A stretch of 64,000 bases of DNA from Kluyveromyces lactis (Eukaryota; Ascomycota; Saccharomycetes; Saccharomycetales; Saccharomycetaceae): NCBI RefSeq assembly GCF_000002515.2, contig NC_006042.1:124001-188000 (forward strand), written 5' to 3'. This document shows positions 11,424 through 20,355 of the stretch, one piece after another (positions within the stretch are counted from its first letter, which is position 1; each line of letters begins with the position of its first letter). The notes beneath the pieces were generated by a model. It searched no databases and was not told the DNA's origin. It worked only from the letters and a program-made list of their open reading frames with translations. A program made the position numbers and the translations under genes.

Positions 11424-12302
11424 ATGTCGTTCTTGAAAACCATACTCAAAACGAAGAAGTCCAAAAAGTTTGGAAACGATTCTCCACGACTCATCCAAGG
11501 AACCACATGCGAGGTAGAGATTGTCTCGAAATCAGACGGATCAAAACTAGCGCTCAAGAAGTTCAGATCATGGGATCTACATAACCATCACAAGGAAGTT
11601 TGTGTGAAAGAATATGAACTACTGAAAAAACTGAATCATAAATGCATTATCGAAGCTCTTGATTGCAACAAAAGGAAACATACAATCACATTCCCATATT
11701 ATAGTTACACAGTTTTGTATTTGATGAAAATGTCCATGCTACCGACCTTCGAGGAAAGAGCTTTGTGGTTCTGTCAGATATGCGAAGGTATTGCCTACTT
11801 ACACTCACATAATATTGTTCATCGTGATTTGAAATTGGAGAATATTATGGTCGATGAATCTCTATGTAATATTAAGATCATTGACTTTGGATCAGCGGTT
11901 GATGTCGGGCCAAACAAAGAAGCTTGCCATGGAATTCGCGGCTCGGAACAGTTGATGGCGCCAGAAGTCTTTCAACGTCTTAAATACGAAGGTACTCCGG
12001 TTGATATGTGGTCGTTAGGAATCATGATGTTTGAATTTTTCAACAACTCGAATAAACCTGCTTTCCCGTGGAAAATTGCTAAGATAGACGATGTAGCATT
12101 CGAGGCGTATACAAAGAACCCAACAACACTTAATATTTCCATTGACTTATGCATGAAACTACTTTCGGTCGATGTAAAACAACGTCTGTCTATTCAGGAT
12201 GTCATCAATGACAGTTTCTTTCAAGAAAATCATAATTCCGTCGATGGTGTCTCAGCGCATGCAAGAACCAAAAGAATTTTAGAAAGATCACAAACTACAT
12301 AG
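11424..12302 (+). CDS. small Ser/Thr protein kinase, NPR/HAL5-like, divergent
   Basis: This is a nearly bare kinase domain of 292 residues; I start at the ATG at 11424, as no ATG precedes it in frame. The catalytic core is complete: ATP-binding Lys45 (LALKKF), Glu63 as likely helix-C glutamate, HRDLKLEN (133-140), DFG (154-156), APE (179-181), DMWSLG (194-199) and Arg254. The glycine-rich loop is degenerate (around residues 24-31, LIQGTTCE). The IDFGSAV motif and the stretch FPWKIAKIDDVAFEAYTKNP resemble the fungal NPR/HAL5 family (Hal4/Sat4, Hal5, Hrk1, Npr1), which controls nutrient and ion transporters. Those proteins carry long N-terminal regions that are absent here. S. cerevisiae has no kinase at this site. 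Substrate is unknown. Its last 8 coding bases overlap the end of PEP8. Confidence 0.85.
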   Translation: MSFLKTILKTKKSKKFGNDSPRLIQGTTCEVEIVSKSDGSKLALKKFRSWDLHNHHKEVCVKEYELLKKLNHKCIIEALDCNKRKHTITFPYYSYTVLYLMKMSMLPTFEERALWFCQICEGIAYLHSHNIVHRDLKLENIMVDESLCNIKIIDFGSAVDVGPNKEACHGIRGSEQLMAPEVFQRLKYEGTPVDMWSLGIMMFEFFNNSNKPAFPWKIAKIDDVAFEAYTKNPTTLNISIDLCMKLLSVDVKQRLSIQDVINDSFFQENHNSVDGVSAHARTKRILERSQTT

Positions 12303-13209
12303 TCCTGTATAACATTATTTCTGTCTGTTTGAAATACCTCCTCCCATCTTCGTCTATTATCACTAAACTCAAATAATTTTTTACGTTGAAGTAATTACAA
12401 GTCATGTTTGGAGTTAGGTCATATCCTCCAAGGAACAATCTGATGGGAATAGTCTCTCCCTTGACTGGAGAGCCGTCCATGATTTCATATCTTATCGAAG
12501 TCGTATCTGACAATTGATTTGGTTCTGTCCCGCATGTTTCCCTTTTGATTAGACTCAATTCCATATGTTTTACTTTTAATCTGGTAAGCAGAAAATATAT
12601 CCTTCCAACTATAACATCTTTTAACGTGTGTTGTGCCTTTGAGTATTCGAACTCTATATGAAGACAGTTTTCAATTCCGATATCTAATTTTATTGGTTTA
12701 CCCTCATTATCCTTAATAGAGGATTCATTAGCATACCTATGACACCAGAACTTCTTCAATTTTACTATATCAGCCGATTTTCTTATCATTGTAACTTTAA
12801 TATAATACATTACAGATACGTTCTTACCCAAGTAACTTTCAAATCGTTTTTCTACATCCTTAAAGTTGAATTTGTAATTAACAGAATGTACTAATTCACC
12901 AGGAGGACACAAATCCATGCTTAATGTCAAAAAGGTATCTAGATTTTTATTCTTCACGTCGTTGTTATAACCAGTTGTATCAATACTACCAATCAATGAA
13001 ACTTTGATACCTGAATGTTCAAGTTTCTTCCCTTCTCTGACACGCAGTGTTACAAGCCCAGTCACACTCTCCCCATCTTCAAATAACGGATATTTATCAA
13101 ATAAACTCTTTGCCGAGTGAGAATTGGTAGGGATCTCGACATGTTTTCTCGAATCCTCACCATCAAATAGGATTTCTATATCAACTGGATTCTTGTAGAA
13201 AAGTGACAT
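12295..13209 (-). CDS. PEP8: Pep8/Vps26, retromer subunit
   Basis: This 304-residue protein is a Vps26-type arrestin fold: MSLFYKNPVDIEI at the start, PVKGETIPIRLFLGGYDLTP in the second half, and a typical end YFKQTEIMLYRT. Vps26 is a core subunit of retromer, which returns Vps10 and other cargo from endosomes to the Golgi. It is shorter than the S. cerevisiae protein (about 380 residues by memory), but both ends look complete, so insertions in S. cerevisiae rather than a truncation here explain the difference. It precedes TIM54 on the same strand as in S. cerevisiae (YJL053W-YJL054W). The final Met codon and stop lie inside the last codons of the convergent kinase gene. Confidence 0.96.
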   Translation of the reverse strand: MSLFYKNPVDIEILFDGEDSRKHVEIPTNSHSAKSLFDKYPLFEDGESVTGLVTLRVREGKKLEHSGIKVSLIGSIDTTGYNNDVKNKNLDTFLTLSMDLCPPGELVHSVNYKFNFKDVEKRFESYLGKNVSVMYYIKVTMIRKSADIVKLKKFWCHRYANESSIKDNEGKPIKLDIGIENCLHIEFEYSKAQHTLKDVIVGRIYFLLTRLKVKHMELSLIKRETCGTEPNQLSDTTSIRYEIMDGSPVKGETIPIRLFLGGYDLTPNMTCNYFNVKNYLSLVIIDEDGRRYFKQTEIMLYRTM

Positions 13210-13574
13210 ATTACGTTAAGATTTCGGCGTACTCCCCACGAAAGAATCAAATATAGTGAATAAATAGATATCTATTCAATAACAAAAGTGACAAAGGAAA
13301 ACTTTCAACACAATGCGGATCTTATTAACCATTGATTTTTTTTAAGGTATGCATGCTTCCTTAAGTGTGTTCTTTCATAATAAAGCATTGTATGTTGAAT
13401 AGCATTTCATGCTGATTTCTGAAAACATCAACGTGAATCGTTACCCGGATATATCATTATCTTGCATGTACTCAATCATTATTCAAAGAGGATTTTGAAT
13501 ACACTTGAGTACTGCATGCAGACGATATGAACTATGTACAGATTTAATATGCTTTGAATTAATTGATTAACATT
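13210..13574. other. intergenic region, PEP8 promoter and TIM54 3' end
   Basis: A+T-rich sequence between two same-strand genes. I see no recognisable site, repeat or RNA gene. Confidence 0.6.
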
Positions 13575-14990
13575 TCACTTGTTTTCAGGCGATAACTCCT
13601 GCTTCTTACTTTGGTCTTCTTTTAACTGAAGAGATGGAACAATGGCAGGTTCGACCACACGAAACTTTTGAAGCACTCTGTCGTCACCTTGCAAAGGTTG
13701 GACCCATTCGCTTCCTCGTTCTTTACCTGATTCAACCCAACTCTTCGGCCAATCTAGTTCTTCGTATGCACTCAAATCTAGGTCCGTTGTTGTGAACGGT
13801 CTTGATTTAGCTTCTACGATAGCTAGAGTGGAATGGGAAACTTGTTCACAAAGGAATCTTTTCTGATAGAATCTTGCAATACGAGTTGGAATAGTAGTGA
13901 ATCCACTTAAGTTAGGCACTGCAACAACGAGAAGAGGTTGTTCGAAGAATGCAGGTGCACCTGTTTTAGGGTCTATTATGAGGGGTTTCGATAATTCTGC
14001 CGGGATGGATGCATTTGCGTAGTCAGACGGAAGAATATATGGTTTTGAGATTTTAGGTCCTTCTTTTTCTTCTGAGGATTCATCTGGAGTAGTTTCAATA
14101 GGAGTATTTTCAGTAGGGGTAGTTTCAGCAGGAATAGTCTCGGCAGGAGTTGAATCAGTATTTACTGCTCCAGTCTCATTCATCGTGGTACCCACAGTTG
14201 CTGCCGCAACTGCTGTTTCAGCTGGTTGCGTGACTGAGATTTCCTTTACAGATGGATTTTCAGTTATCACAGCAGATGCCGTTGTATCGGTAACTGAGGA
14301 CGCATCGCTTTCCACAACCTTCGGTGGCTCTTCTAAGGGACCTAAAATCCCTTCATGTACACCAGCAATGTACTCCTTGTACGCACCTCTTCCAACGCAG
14401 ATTACACCTCCAGCCACTGATGGATCCAATAGCGAGTCCTCCGTAACGACAGGTTGAGGCTCGTTATGGTAGAATATTCCAAGCACGGATCTGGTATCGA
14501 AAGATGCGGCTGGGCTTTCTTCTGAGACAGGATCTGGGGTAGTGGAAACACCACGGCACCATTTGAACCAATCGAGCCAAGAACGGCTTTTCTTTGACTG
14601 AGCATCATGTTGTTGCTGCTGCTCCTGTTCAATCAATTCCTTACGCAACTGGCGTACTCTTGAAGCGATTTCAGTTCTAATTTCGCCCTGCTTGGTACCA
14701 CTAACAATTTCATAATCGAGTCCACTTGAATGAAGGATAGGTTTGATCCAGCGTCTCCAAAGTTTCAACGACGTATCCAAATAATCATTTGGTGGCGGAG
14801 CCACCAACACAAGCAACTTCCTAGGCTTTACGTTGGTGGACAAACTGGAAGACATTTCATTTCTAACATGGTTGACGTACAATGATCTAATTTGTGATTG
14901 TTCGTATTTATCGTAAGCGATACCGGAACCCGCAACGGTGACCACAGTACCGAATGCCAACCATCCAGGTGAGGGCAGTTTCTTCCACAT
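13575..14990 (-). CDS. TIM54: Tim54, subunit of the TIM22 inner-membrane translocase
   Basis: I start at the ATG at 14990 (MWKKLPSPGWLAF), giving 471 residues; the open frame runs further upstream but has no ATG there. Tim54 is an inner-membrane subunit of the TIM22 complex, which inserts carrier proteins into the mitochondrial inner membrane. The only membrane segment is at about residues 9-25, followed by the conserved IAYDKYEQ. Family hallmarks include VAPPPNDYLDTSLKLWRRW, GVICVGRGAYKEYIAGVHEG and PNLSGFTTIPTRIARFYQKR. A linker (about residues 235-315) is rich in TPAET-like repeats and is not conserved. The S. cerevisiae protein has about 37 extra residues before the membrane segment that have no counterpart here. 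A GTCACGTG site lies about 190 bp upstream. Confidence 0.95.
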   Translation of the reverse strand: MWKKLPSPGWLAFGTVVTVAGSGIAYDKYEQSQIRSLYVNHVRNEMSSSLSTNVKPRKLLVLVAPPPNDYLDTSLKLWRRWIKPILHSSGLDYEIVSGTKQGEIRTEIASRVRQLRKELIEQEQQQQHDAQSKKSRSWLDWFKWCRGVSTTPDPVSEESPAASFDTRSVLGIFYHNEPQPVVTEDSLLDPSVAGGVICVGRGAYKEYIAGVHEGILGPLEEPPKVVESDASSVTDTTASAVITENPSVKEISVTQPAETAVAAATVGTTMNETGAVNTDSTPAETIPAETTPTENTPIETTPDESSEEKEGPKISKPYILPSDYANASIPAELSKPLIIDPKTGAPAFFEQPLLVVAVPNLSGFTTIPTRIARFYQKRFLCEQVSHSTLAIVEAKSRPFTTTDLDLSAYEELDWPKSWVESGKERGSEWVQPLQGDDRVLQKFRVVEPAIVPSLQLKEDQSKKQELSPENK

Positions 14991-15178
14991 AGTATGTATT
15001 GGATGATGAACGTGGAAGGTAATCACACAATCAACAACTGAAACAAAAACCAATGAAGACGGTGTACTGCCGGTGGAAAGTATATATGCATGTCCAATAG
15101 AACATTCATAACAATTTGAAAATTCGGCGATGGGGCCTTTTCTTCTTATTGCATTGGAAAGTTCGAAGGAATATTAGG

Positions 15179-15185
15179 TCACGTG
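15179..15185. promoter_or_regulatory. RTCACGTG (Cbf1/CDEI-type) site upstream of TIM54
   Basis: GTCACGTGA matches the Cbf1 E-box RTCACRTG and is about 190 bp before the TIM54 ATG. Comparable sites lie beside other mitochondrial genes of the window. Confidence 0.55.
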
Positions 15186-16010
15186 AACAGATAAACCGCT
15201 ACATGATCGGGTAACACCTATTGTCCAAAAGAGAATAATTCATATGTAACACGGGTACCCTGCCTTAAGATCCACAGTCGCTCATAAGCGATCAAAGATC
15301 AAGAAAATTGAAAATGGCCATCAGGAAACGGAACTTACAAGAACCCTAACATAACCTTTCCAGTACTTTGGCTTCCAGAAATACAAGTACAACCGTCACC
15401 TGAGATGATATACGTATTCAGGTATCCATTATCAACTTAACTAGCTACGTTAAGCTTGCACATCGACCATATGGCCAAAGCCAGGCTATAGAAAAGCCCA
15501 AAATCTGGTTACGACTAATATCGACATAGCGAATTATCTTTTTCACAACCGAAGAAGAACCTATCGCAGTTTTTTTGTGCTTTATTTCTGGGATTTCGGA
15601 GTACTGTTTGATATTCTGGTGTGAATCTGCGGTTGGAACCATCAGACATCAAGAGCCAATTGTTCATCCTTCACTTTTAGTCTTTCTCAAGTCACTTTCT
15701 TTTCTCTTTCGATACTACTTTAGTTTTTTCTCCTGCTTTGACATATTCCAACGGAAACTGGAGAAAAATTGTACTCATATTGCAATTCTGACAACGCATT
15801 GGAAATAACTTAAAAGACAAATTGTGATCCATCCCTGTGTTATATTATCTTTATCGCTTGAACATTTTTCTTTCCGTTTGAGCTCTCACACATTGTGCGC
15901 ATAGTCCACTGAAATTCGGTATTTTGAAATTTTGAAATTTAAGACTAAAAATCAAAACTCATCATCATACGGACGACAGACAACATCCAGTCATTTCAAG
16001 AATTTACTGA

Positions 16011-16021
16011 AACTTGAAGGG
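16011..16021 (+). promoter_or_regulatory. possible zinc-responsive element of ZAP1
   Basis: AACTTGAAGGG differs from the Zap1 site ACCTTNAAGGT at two positions (second and last). S. cerevisiae ZAP1 is known to activate itself, and this lies about 320 bp before the ATG, so a weak autoregulatory site is plausible but unproven. Confidence 0.3.
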
Positions 16022-16342
16022 ATTCAAAAACAATACCAGATAGATAGCGCTTTAATAGGCAGAGGCACAAATAGATAGTCGACTGTTATCAAGATTTCAA
16101 GGAGTATCAGTTGTATTTATCTGCTCTTCTTTAATTTTATTCCTTTCAGCTTTTGTTCAGACAGTTTTTGAAAGTTTGGTACAATATCCCAGACCAGAGA
16201 AGCGATACAGATTCTGATTTAACTTTACAAGTAGGTTTGCGGATATATTTATCGAAAGGAAAGACACTAATAGTTACGCTTAGATTTACATCGACACTTT
16301 TCTTCCAGTTTTCATTGGTAGTTTATTCTTTTTGTCCTTTGT

Positions 16343-18688
16343 ATGTGCGATAGTTTTAACAAGCAACTGCTGCAGATGGGAGGAAACTCGGTTCCTGCTC
16401 ACAAAGGTGTTGTTCATGGTCATATCCACAATTACAATAATTTAACTTATATCCACGGTCACATTCACAAGAACGATGTTGAAGATGGAGCTGTACCGGA
16501 TCCAGATGATGTTTTGAACTGTGCTCAGTACCAGGATTGCGAGCATTTTGAGTTTATAAATTGCCATAGTCTGAATCTGTTTGGTGAAAATGGTGATACC
16601 AACGAAAAACAGCCTGCAGTGCAATCGAACTCTTCACAGCATCACCTCGAGCAACAGAACGAACAGAAAGGCCCACCTCGGTTTGTGGAAATCACCTCTG
16701 ATGATAAAAATGAAGCAGTACCGAATTCTCTCAGCAATGCATTGGACTTCCTGGACTGTCACTTGACTTGTGATTCACCAATGTTGGAAGATGAAGATGA
16801 AGACGAGGATATAGAAGACGAAGACGATGAAGAGGGACGCGGAAAAGGACGCGGGGATGAAGAGTATACAAAGAAGGAACTGGACAAGATATTAAATAAC
16901 GATAGTACTTCGAATTTAAACTTGGGTGCTATTTCACAACAGCACTTGCAGGCATTGGATAATGGTGCTACCTCGAGCAACAACAACAGCAAGCTTATCC
17001 ACAGTGAGAATTTCAAAATTGCTAATCCCACTCTCAATACTCCACTCCTCAACGAGGAGAATGGCAATCTTACTGTAGGTGTGGACCATCTACAGAATGG
17101 CCTTCCAGACCCTCTCAGTATCAATATGAAAAATGAACAGGCTCATCAACTTGAAGATGAGATGAACAGATTCTTGACACCCAGCAGTACTAATTCTCAG
17201 AATTTGAGTGTAAAACGTGAATCACCTAAGAGCATAAACCCTTCTGCTGTTAACGTTATGGACATTAGCGTCAAACACAACAATAACCGTGATCTCCTAG
17301 GTTTGAAACCAGAACTGAAGAGCGAGGAATTGCACGATTTAAAACAACAATGTATCGATATGGAGGACAACGACGATGATAAGGATACCTCGGTAGATGA
17401 CCAGTTATTTGAAAATCTCTGTTCCCAATGTGTTGTCAATTACGAGTTAATGGAAACCCCACATTTTCATCATAATTCTCACTCTCATATTATAAACACA
17501 CCAACAGATATGAAGGTATTGAAGGATTTGTCTAGCATATCCACATTGTATGAACTGCTAGGAAAGCACGAACACACCCACGATAATCTAAATGAAAATA
17601 ATCCTCAACATCATGATCATGTGTCAATGAATCTATTGCATTGTACCTTGAACGGCTACAACGAATACAATCATACTGAGAATCAACATATCCAATTAAA
17701 ACAATCTCACGATCATGAATGCGATCACGATCACGATCACGATGATTCTCATCAACACCCTGACCAAAACATGGATGAAGATAAAGAAGAAGATGAAGGA
17801 AAGAATCATCATTATCACCATGGCTGTGGGCAAACCCAAGACCAAGAATATGCTCAACTTCCTCTTCATTCACATCGAATAACTTCTGATTTAAATACTG
17901 ATTTAATTGCGAATACTATCAACTTCAACTGGTCATTCAATACAAATAACGAGCCTATCTATTGTCAATGGGATGACTGTCTACAGCCTTACGACAACCT
18001 GCTAGACTTACAAACTCACGTTTTAAAAGATCATGTCGCAATAGATGACTCAAAAGTTTTGTCGTGTAAGTGGACTGAATGTGACTTCAACACAGCAGAT
18101 CCATGTACAATGGTTAACCACGTCAATGGAAAACACGGTATAAATTTCGATGTGAAGGTTCTTGACAACAAGACTATGGCCAAACAAGTTACCGCTCACA
18201 AACAACTTCATGAAGAACCACAATCTTGTATTTGTAAATGGGCAGGATGTAACAAGGAATTTGATTCCGCGAAGTCCTTGAATGAACACATAGAAAATTT
18301 CCATGTTCCAAGTGGGCTGAGCTCATACAAGTGCGAATGGGAGGGATGTAACAAAGTATTTGTTCAGAAACAAAAGCTAATTCGTCATTTGAAGGTACAT
18401 TCCAAATACAAGCCGTTTAGGTGTGCAGAATGTGGTAAATGTTTCAACACACAGGACATTCTCACGCAACATCTACGTGTTCACTCAGGAGAAAGACCTT
18501 TCAAGTGTCATCTATGTCCCAAGAGCTACTCAACTTCATCATCATTAAGAATTCATATCCGAACGCATACGGGAGAAAAACCTTTAAGTTGTCCAATTTG
18601 CAATAAGAGGTTCAATGAATCGAGTAACTTGGCTAAACATATTAGAACACATAAACGAGAAAACTGCCGAAACAGCAAAAGGGTATAA
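16343..18688 (+). CDS. ZAP1: Zap1, zinc-responsive transcription activator
   Basis: This 781-residue protein has seven C2H2 zinc fingers in its last 240 residues, starting at Cys541 (CQWDDC, CKWTEC, CKWAGC, CEWEGC, CAECGK, CHLCPK, CPICNK), the number and arrangement of yeast Zap1. In that protein fingers 1-2 sense zinc within an activation domain and the last five bind DNA. Zap1 switches on zinc-uptake genes when zinc is scarce. The N-terminus has a striking HGHIHNYNNLTYIHGHIH motif (about residues 20-37), then a run of Asp/Glu (about 150-165). Histidine-rich stretches precede the fingers, including four HD pairs near residue 460. These could bind zinc. An alternative start, MGGNSVPAHKG at 16376, would keep all of this. 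The neighbour TIM54 matches S. cerevisiae order (YJL054W-YJL056C). Confidence 0.96.
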   Translation: MCDSFNKQLLQMGGNSVPAHKGVVHGHIHNYNNLTYIHGHIHKNDVEDGAVPDPDDVLNCAQYQDCEHFEFINCHSLNLFGENGDTNEKQPAVQSNSSQHHLEQQNEQKGPPRFVEITSDDKNEAVPNSLSNALDFLDCHLTCDSPMLEDEDEDEDIEDEDDEEGRGKGRGDEEYTKKELDKILNNDSTSNLNLGAISQQHLQALDNGATSSNNNSKLIHSENFKIANPTLNTPLLNEENGNLTVGVDHLQNGLPDPLSINMKNEQAHQLEDEMNRFLTPSSTNSQNLSVKRESPKSINPSAVNVMDISVKHNNNRDLLGLKPELKSEELHDLKQQCIDMEDNDDDKDTSVDDQLFENLCSQCVVNYELMETPHFHHNSHSHIINTPTDMKVLKDLSSISTLYELLGKHEHTHDNLNENNPQHHDHVSMNLLHCTLNGYNEYNHTENQHIQLKQSHDHECDHDHDHDDSHQHPDQNMDEDKEEDEGKNHHYHHGCGQTQDQEYAQLPLHSHRITSDLNTDLIANTINFNWSFNTNNEPIYCQWDDCLQPYDNLLDLQTHVLKDHVAIDDSKVLSCKWTECDFNTADPCTMVNHVNGKHGINFDVKVLDNKTMAKQVTAHKQLHEEPQSCICKWAGCNKEFDSAKSLNEHIENFHVPSGLSSYKCEWEGCNKVFVQKQKLIRHLKVHSKYKPFRCAECGKCFNTQDILTQHLRVHSGERPFKCHLCPKSYSTSSSLRIHIRTHTGEKPLSCPICNKRFNESSNLAKHIRTHKRENCRNSKRV

Positions 18689-19344
18689 GGAAAGAAAAGA
18701 ACTGGACACTTTCATTCTCCAAATCATATGTCTTTTATCGGCGTTCTTTAATCTTTCACTTCTCATAGAAATCATTCTCTTAATAATTAGATGAACTTAC
18801 GATATTCATCGATTTATCTATTCTATTCAACTACAAAGCATCATCAAGCTTAGATTAACTGGTCACATATATAATGCATCATCCACAAGACAGTTAATCA
18901 CATAAGTTATTTCATATCACTGGAACGCTAATCTTTGGTTTATGAAATGGTATTGTATTGTGCAGAGTTCTTTGCTCTCAACACAAAAGAACGATCAAAT
19001 AGAAGAACCAATACCGTACCAATACGTAAGATAATTACAGTGACACAAATTAACAATACTTTATCATATATTTTTAGTACTTAAAAGATTTATTTTTAAA
19101 AGAATCGCATCAGTTTATCCACAACATGTAATAAAAAAACAAATCCAAATCATTAACATCTGTAACATCAAATGCGACTAAAAGAAATGGACCATACTAT
19201 TAGAAGTAGCAAATTTCTCTCTCCAGAATTACTTGGGAGAAGAAGTATACTGTCAATACCCTGTTTTGTTGATTCCAGAGGATGAACGATTACCAAATCA
19301 AACCCATAATTTGAGAACTACATGGAATAAAATCGTTAATTCCA
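18689..19344. other. convergent ZAP1/ABF2 3' region
   Basis: A+T-rich sequence between two stop codons, with several TATATA and TTTTTA stretches suited to 3'-end formation. No ORF over 60 codons or RNA gene is apparent. Confidence 0.6.
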
Positions 19345-19830
19345 TTAAGCAGATTGTTGCCCCATAACTTTTCTGTATTCAGCAAGATCTTCTCTGTATT
19401 TATTCTGGTATTGTTCCTTAGTGGAGGCATCCAAAGATTTCCATTTAGAACTTGCCAGTTTCAAAATCTCAATTTGGGACAACCCTGGATTTTCAGTTCT
19501 CAATTGAGGACTCTTCTCCTTCAAGAACGAACCGAACGAAGTAGCGGGCTTCTTTGGTGGCAAGGTCTTGGCATAAGCTTCATATGCAGCGCTGTACTTT
19601 TCCCGGAGAGGTTTCAAAGCATCAACATATTTCTGTTTCTCACTTTCTGATAGTGACCTCCACTGTTTCCCTGCAATCTTCATAGCGCCAGGGTTGGAAA
19701 CATTGTGTGATGCGCAAATATGATCGTGCACTTGGCTGAAATAGTAAGAGAATGCAGTTGGTGGTCTCTTTGGCTTGACTGCTGCTTCAAGAGCAATTGG
19801 GGAAACTGACAAAAAGCGTTTAAATATCAT
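19345..19830 (-). CDS. ABF2: Abf2, mitochondrial HMG-box DNA-packaging protein
   Basis: The protein has 161 residues: a short basic N-terminus (MIFKRFLSVSPIALEAAVK) that suits a mitochondrial presequence, then two HMG boxes in tandem (about residues 19-88 and 93-157). The first box begins PKRPPTAFSYYFSQ and the second PPKKPATSFGSFLK, and both carry the usual W/K pattern (GKQWRSLSESEKQKY, SKWKSLDASTKEQY). This is the Abf2/TFAM architecture: a protein that bends and packages mitochondrial DNA in nucleoids. S. cerevisiae Abf2 is about 183 residues. In S. cerevisiae the gene lies on another chromosome (YMR072W), so its place between ZAP1 and IKS1 is a lineage difference. A GTCACGTG site lies about 240 bp upstream. 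Confidence 0.93.
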   Translation of the reverse strand: MIFKRFLSVSPIALEAAVKPKRPPTAFSYYFSQVHDHICASHNVSNPGAMKIAGKQWRSLSESEKQKYVDALKPLREKYSAAYEAYAKTLPPKKPATSFGSFLKEKSPQLRTENPGLSQIEILKLASSKWKSLDASTKEQYQNKYREDLAEYRKVMGQQSA

Positions 19831-20355
19831 AGTTGAATAGTTAGTCGATTCCTTAGTAGAATACTTTGTTATACTTTTGAAGGGAAGTAATAGAATGAGT
19901 AGATAATATATTTAAGCGTTTGACTTGTACAAGAAACTTGGCATGGGTTTGTATTATAGCGGATGATTGCTTGTTTTTAATTGTTTGTTTTTGTTTTGGA
20001 AGGGTAAAAAAAAGGTCTCATAAGAGGGGGGGCGGGTAGCGCTCGAGAAGATTTCTGATTTATAAGTCACGTGTATGTCCGATTAAGGGTGAAATGGACT
20101 TGGGTTATCAAAATTAGGTTACAATGCCATTCAAATTATTGAGATTTGAACTGAAATGCAATGATCATGGAGAAAGCGTTAGACGGATAGCAACCGGGTG
20201 ATTTTTGTCGACCAAGTACTTGCTAATATCGTGGTATAAAGATCTGTGATGGCAATTGTGGAATGTTTTATAGTGATCGTTTGATTGCGCTGCGGATAAT
20301 ATTTTGAGTAGAGAGCCTTTAGATTGATTCCCTTAAAACGTCGTGTAATACCGTA
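19831..20355. other. divergent ABF2/IKS1 promoter region
   Basis: It contains a seven-G run (20026-20032) next to GCGGG, and a GTCACGTG site at 20067-20073. No ORF. Confidence 0.6.
20067..20073. promoter_or_regulatory. RTCACGTG (Cbf1/CDEI-type) site upstream of ABF2
   Basis: GTCACGTG within AAGTCACGTGTATG, between the divergent ABF2 and IKS1 genes. It fits a Cbf1 site for a mitochondrial gene; IKS1 could equally be the target. Confidence 0.5.

Larger units (their letters stand above)
14991..16342. other. divergent TIM54/ZAP1 promoter region
   Basis: The region is 1.35 kb long. A GTCACGTGA element lies at 15178-15186 on the TIM54 side. On the ZAP1 side a short tandem of TTTTGAAATT units occurs near 15931-15950, and AACTTGAAGGG (16011-16021) resembles a zinc-responsive element. 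The several short open frames here show no domain. Confidence 0.6.

Noticed and set aside
16759-17873. Reverse-strand frames of 80-121 codons opposite ZAP1
   Set aside because: They mirror the acidic and His-rich tracts of Zap1 (runs of Ser or Asp) and have no independent support.
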